A DNA stretch of 64,000 nt from Siphonodentalium dalli (Eukaryota > Mollusca > Scaphopoda > Gadilida > Siphonodentaliidae): the NCBI GenBank assembly GCA_032622095.1, contig CP136063.1, positions 144,357,950-144,421,949 on the forward strand. The letters are read 5' to 3'. The notes under the pieces were generated by a model, which had not been told where the DNA came from, did not search any database, and worked only from the letters and a program-made list of their open reading frames with translations. Below, in pieces: positions 59,401 to 64,000 of this stretch (position 1 is its first letter; the number at the start of each line of letters is the position of its first letter). Made by a program: the position numbers and the translations under genes.

Positions 59401-60292
59401 TTGCAAGAACTAGTTGGCTTATATAGAATGGAATGTTCTTCGTTGACTGCAATTCAGATTTTTTTAATGGGGTCACCTGGTCAAATAGGGGCCAAGCGAA
59501 GGACAGTTTCCCTCTTAATATGCTTCCTTCACAAGGACCATCAGGTCTATTTGACTGATATTTATGATATGTATGAAGGGTTCTTTGGTGTCTGGGATTC
59601 AAATTTATTCAGATGGGGTCACCAGGTTAAAAGGGTGGGACCAGGGACATAACTATATGTCTCTATAGTAATTCTTAAAATGTCTTCTCAAGGGATTTTG
59701 GACTATTTAGCTTACATATAGTATGGAGGAATCAGGAAGATCCTTTAGTGACTGAGATTCAGATTTGTTAAAATGAGGTCAACCTGTCAAGAAATGGCAG
59801 TCTATGGGGAGTTAACACTTTTGTGTCCAATAAAATCATAGAAATACCAAATTCATTAAAACATCTACCTTGGAACCACCTGACTGATTGGTCTGACATA
59901 CATGTATTGTGTTTTGGGTCCATGGATAATTGGGCTTCAAACATGTTTAAATGGTTTTAGAAAAAGGCGCTTGTGATTTTGGAAATTTCCAACAATTGAG
60001 AAAGTTTGAGGTGTCGGTTGTGAAATTCCAACCTAAGACTTGGGAGTCTGGATCCCGGTCGGGAGGGGACTTGTTGAGCTGGAGGAGGGGGGTGATCAGT
60101 AGTGTACAGTTGGCAATTTCAAGGTGGTTTTTTACCAAGCTACATACTAAGTCTCTCTAGCCACATATCCTGTTTAAATCTACTTCTTTTAAAGTGATTA
60201 TGAAAAGTGCTCACTGTTTTGGTCTCCAGAGTCCCAGTCTTATCAGTCTTTGCAGTCTGGTGAGCGACCCCACAGTCATTGACTGTCTTGTT
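56457..60292 (+). mobile_element. Family B Helentron-like element, complete (copy B3), inserted in A4
   Basis: Same order as B2 and nearly identical to it, ending ACAGTC-ATT-GACTGT-CTTGTT (60287-60292). The leader has lost its right arm (AGCTCACCTGAGACGAAGCT...). A foreign block of 500 bp (56531-57031) lies in its microsatellite. The host sequence on both sides is A4, which fixes both ends. Confidence 0.87.
56531..57031. mobile_element. Insertion in the B3 microsatellite with repeated ATGTGGCT motifs
   Basis: Absent from B2. Imperfect inverse ends (17 of 22 positions: ACTAATG...TATGTGGCT against ACAAATG...ATATGTGGCT). At least six subterminal copies of ATGTGGCT/AGCCACAT, and two GTGGCTAGCCAC palindromes near 56612 and 56770. 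Likely a small DNA transposon; superfamily and target duplication unclear because both flanks are CCGT repeats. Confidence 0.55.
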
Positions 60293-60938
60293 TATGTAAG
60301 GCGTCAACAATGCAGGCTACAGGTCGTACCTTTGGTCGGATCATTATGAAATTTGTCATAGCTGTTGACATCAACATTTAGACCAGAATTATTAATTTTG
60401 GGGTCATTCGGACAAAAAACAAGGCCGCCAGCGGCCTTCTTTGATTTCAAAATTCAATCCATTAGCACGGGCTACAGGCCGTACTGTTTGTCTGATCATC
60501 ATGAAATTTGTCATGGATGTTAATATTGACATGTAGATGGGAACGAGTAATTTTGGGGTCATTCGGCCCCAAAACATGGCCGCCAGCAGCCGTCTTGGAT
60601 TTTACTCTTTGTATGACTAAATTCTTTAGCACGGGCTACAGGCGTACCTTTAGTCTGATCATCATAAAATTTGTCATGGATATTAACAATGACATGTAGA
60701 TAGGAACGAGTAATTTTGGGGTCATTCGGCCAAAAAACATTGTCGCCAGCAGCCATCTTGGATTTTACTCTTTGTATGACTAAATCCTTTAGCACGGGCT
60801 ACAGGTCCTACTTTTAGTCTGATCGTCATAAAATTTGTCAGGAATGTTAATAATGACATGTAGATGGGAACGAGTCATTTTGGGGTCATTCGGCCAAAAA
60901 ACATGGCCGCCAGCAGCCATCTTGAATTTTACTCTTTG

Positions 60939-63501
60939 TAGTCCAGGCACATAAGGTTTCACTAGTGTAAAAAATCGGGGAAAACTGATTTTTTCAGGGA
61001 TCAATAAGAACATGTTTATGAACAACGTGGCAAAAGTCCCCTAAAATCCGAGTTGAGCTTTTTGAGATATCTTGATTTTTCGGAATGGTTCAAATTCTGA
61101 AGCATCTCCATCAGGCCATATGGGAATGCAGTCATGTGTAGATCAATTAATTCCAAATTCATAATACATTGACATACATACAAACAATGCTTAGCCGTGA
61201 ACCATATAAGTTGAATTGAAGTCCCAAAATGGCCGCCAAAATGGTCAAAATAGAATGAAATTTACATTTTATGCATAATTGAATAGCTAGTCCCATAAGA
61301 GTGACAACACGCTCGAAATATGTGAGGAAGAATGATTGCAGAGAATAAGAGAAACATTTTATCGGGTATGTGCGAATTATCTCTAATATATATCGCGAGA
61401 GATATAGCGAAAAGCAAGGTCTCATAAAATGGTTAAATCTGGACTTTTTGACCGCAAAGAAACGGGAGAATAAGGCAAATTTTTCTGCACTATTTATCTT
61501 GAATCGTGTGATATATATGTACACTACACTGTAAAATGAAATTTAATAGCGAAGAATTGATTCTGTGACCTTTCATAGAAGCCGAAATATATGTGCTCAT
61601 AGCAGTATCACTAATGTGACCGGTCATCGTTTCTTTTGATATATACACCATCAAACCTTTCGAAATACACTGCTATAGAGCAGTATGAGAGATATTCATA
61701 GAGTAATGGGTGAATTGTGTAGATTATATTCTCCGTGTCTTAAAATATTAGTAATTTTTGCCTAAGAATAAGTAATAAAACACGAATATTTCGCTGTTAT
61801 CACAAGAATGCATGGTGGTATACTATGAAAGCAATTTATCAAAACACAAAGGAGTACCATATACTTTCTTTAAAAAAATCTAAACTTGACCAAAATTGCC
61901 CACATACTCTGTGACACAGACTGTCTTTATACCTGGAAATAATATTTGGTTATATTCACCAAGGTCACATATACGCGAAGGGTACTATGTTTTCTGCAAC
62001 CGCATTACCGTGTGTATCCCTTCTCCCTAATGTTACACATATCTGCTGAACTAACAACCATAACTAGCAACATTGAGTCAATGTTCAACGCTGAAATAAC
62101 AGCTTTAAACGATGATCACCTGATATTTTGCACAAGTTCATGGGTGGTTTTGGCAAGATATTTTCAAACAACAAAATACGGAAAACTAATATTGTACATT
62201 GCGTAATAGCATATTCCAGTTGTAAGTTGCCGACTGAAGTAAGTTGAACAAATTGTTTACTAAGAGACCGGTTTGGAAGCAGCACGAAAATTAGTCGTAT
62301 ATCAAATGTACGATGTGCTGTCTATTTGATCTGGTGTGATGCAGTGCTAATCTTTTGAAGAGGTGGCGGTTTCTTTGCAATATAATAAGAATTGCAACAT
62401 ACGTGTGTGGTTTATTGTCATGTACAGTGATGAACAATCCGGAAATGTAACTACTATTTATACCGCAAGGATATGCACTTAAGTTTCTGCGTTCCATTCA
62501 ATAATTTATCATCACGCCGAACGAAACTACCATACACTGTGTGGCGAAACATTACTTCGTATGTTGCATGCCCGAAATTATTATTTTTGGCCCCGACTGT
62601 AAACAGAAAACCCGAAATTTTAAAGACGTAATTCATTGGGTTTGACCTGCGTTGCAATGGCCGATAAATCCTCCACATGGGCCTGTTTTAATGAACTGTG
62701 TACCTTTAAAGATATTTAACAACAGACTTGTATATTGTTAATACGTATTTTACCTACTAGGTGGTTATATAATAAGTTGCCATCATTTCGGCTTAGCTTG
62801 GTGGTTGCGGCCATTTTGACAGCCATTTCATGACCGCGTTTGTAGTATTCTGATCGTGTCACTATATTCGCTCTCGTACTCATATTTCACATATACTGGT
62901 ATAACTTAGTAATGCATATGACTAGCTTAGACAAAATAGAATATCAAAATACGACCAGATCGTTGACAACCAGTTTCGGGGGTAGGGTTATGTTTTTACA
63001 AGTTTTGACAACTTATGATGTGCGTACTCGCTAGTTCTGTAGCGACGGGGTGGTGTCTGTGCAGTTTTTAAAATAGATAGCTTGCGCCTATGTTTTGAGA
63101 AGCCTGAGAAATCCGACATCGAATACATCAGTTTGTCTTCAAAATCGTCAGTATTTTGGCTCAGTGTTTTATTTCATATCTATATATGCGAAATTCATTC
63201 GATATTTCCCTTTGAATGGGTGTCGTTGGTTCGAGAATTGTATATCGAACAATATTGAGTGCTTTTTGTATACGTTTCGGCTGAAAAATTGTTGCAACAT
63301 CCAATTATTTCCATCATTGTGAAAAATATTGTTTTGTTTAATTATATGGAAAAAATGATGTAACTCAGAAAGCTCAAATCGGATTTTAGGGGACTTTTCG
63401 TGACGCGTCCGCGATGTTATGGCCAAAATAATATAAAAAAATCAGCTTTCCCCGATTTATTTCCTTACTTTTCCACTTCCATGTCTAATGTGCCTGGACT
63501 A
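60939..63501. mobile_element. DNA transposon with TAGTCCAGGCACAT ends, 2563 bp, superfamily unknown
   Basis: Ends TAGTCCAGGCACAT and ATGTGCCTGGACTA, flanked by TTTG at 60935-60938 and 63502-63505; removing the insert restores the A monomer (ACTCTTTGTATGACT). Inverse similarity reaches about 150 bp inward ('aaatcggggaaa', 'aaaagtcccctaaaatccga'). A 4-bp duplication narrows the class but does not decide it. No ORF with a transposase motif; the 121-residue minus-strand frame at 61159-61524 is hydrophobic and unassigned. Confidence 0.82.
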
Positions 63502-64000
63502 TTTGTATGACTAAATCCTTTAGCATGGGCTACAGGTCGTACCTTTAGTCTGATCATCATAAAATTTGTCATGGCTGTTGAAATTGGAATGTAGATGGGA
63601 ACGAGTCATTTTGTGGTCATTCGGACAAAAAACATGGCCGCCAGCGGCCATCTTGGATTTCAAAATTTAATCCATTAGCACGGGCCACAGGTTGTACTGT
63701 TCGTCTGATCATCATGAAATTTTGTCATGGATGATAATATTGACATGTAGATGGGAACGAGTAATTTTGGGGTCATTCGACCAAAAAACATGGCCGCCAG
63801 CAGCCATCTTGGATTTTACTCTTTGTATGACTAAATCCTTTAGCACGGGCTACAGGTTGTACCTTTAGGCTGATCATCATAAAATTTGTCATGAATGTTA
63901 ATAATGACATGTAGATGTGAACGAGTCATTTTGGGGTCATTCGGCCGAAAAACATGGCTGCCAGCAGCCATCTTGGATTTTACTCTTTGTATGACTAAAT

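Larger units (their letters stand above)
56389..64000 (+). mobile_element. Family A Helentron-like element (copy A4), twice interrupted and running off the window
   Basis: Leader TAGCTCAACTTT...AAAGTTTGAG (56389-56419) and a short GTCCGTCGTCC tract. B3 is inserted at 56457-60292. A monomers resume at about 60293 ('gcaggctacaggtcgtacc'). The TAGTCC transposon (60939-63501) splits one monomer, and monomers continue to the window edge. The 3' hairpin is outside. Confidence 0.83.

Noticed and set aside
40020-60160. Pairs of identical short ORFs in two places (e.g. 40020/58582, 40347/58912, 40825/59390)
   Set aside because: They lie in the duplicated B2/B3 elements; identity reflects copied DNA, and both strands are equally open.
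61159-61524. 121-residue minus-strand ORF inside the TAGTCC transposon as its transposase
   Set aside because: Hydrophobic, AT-driven composition and no DDE or other catalytic motif visible.

Overview
Organism. The window is AT-rich eukaryotic nuclear DNA with no complete protein-coding gene, no operon-like layout and no recognisable tRNA or rRNA. The repeats point to a mollusc, most likely a bivalve. Many tracts of (CCGT)n/(CTGT)n sit between a self-complementary leader and arrays of 150-165 bp monomers. That is the arrangement described for bivalve 'pearl'-type elements and, more broadly, for non-autonomous Helentrons (HINEs). The species assignment is inference.

Content. Almost all interpretable sequence is mobile DNA, much of it nested. 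I separate six families of Helentron-like elements that differ in sequence, called here A, B, D, E, F and G. Each has (1) a 5' leader that folds on itself, (2) usually a CCGTCC/CTGTCC microsatellite, (3) usually monomer arrays, (4) a perfect or near-perfect 10-15 bp copy of the leader in inverse orientation near the 3' end, (5) a terminal stem-loop and (6) an end at or close to (C)TTGT|T or TTCAT|T without target duplication. H is a seventh type of tandem array that adjoins A.

Layout. 1-843: 3' part of a B element. 990-1331: Tigger/pogo transposase fragment. 1345-7560: mostly unique sequence with a GC-rich island and a 100-N gap. 7562-7870 (-): Kunitz-like domain fragment. 8264-10240: broken D, TTAA-type and A/H elements. 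11509-11627: possible exon. 12480-18455: old G-like and A-like arrays, piggyBac-like and hAT MITEs, a G element and a D element end to end. 18456-23950: AT-rich, mostly unique. 24055-24740: frameshifted ORF for a very basic protein. 24924-26290: internally deleted hAT transposon (BED finger joined to the dimerisation domain). 28490-33530: A elements and H arrays. 34075-54020: a large inverted structure whose two arms (34075-37160 and 42000-54020) are reverse complements, split by E on the left and by F, A (with a hAT inside), D (with a TTAA element inside) and other hAT elements. 55056-55910: second copy of a hAT MITE. 56389-64000: one A element interrupted by a complete B element and a 2.56 kb TAGTCC-ended transposon.

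How it fits together. Each arm of the inverted structure keeps empty or near-empty sites for several insertions found in the other arm. Together with the nested A4 element, this defines element ends from the window alone and shows that leader, array and 3' hairpin belong to one unit. No RepHel helicase or other intact transposase was seen, so the elements appear non-autonomous. All comparisons were by eye; identities and boundaries are approximate unless a target-site duplication is given.
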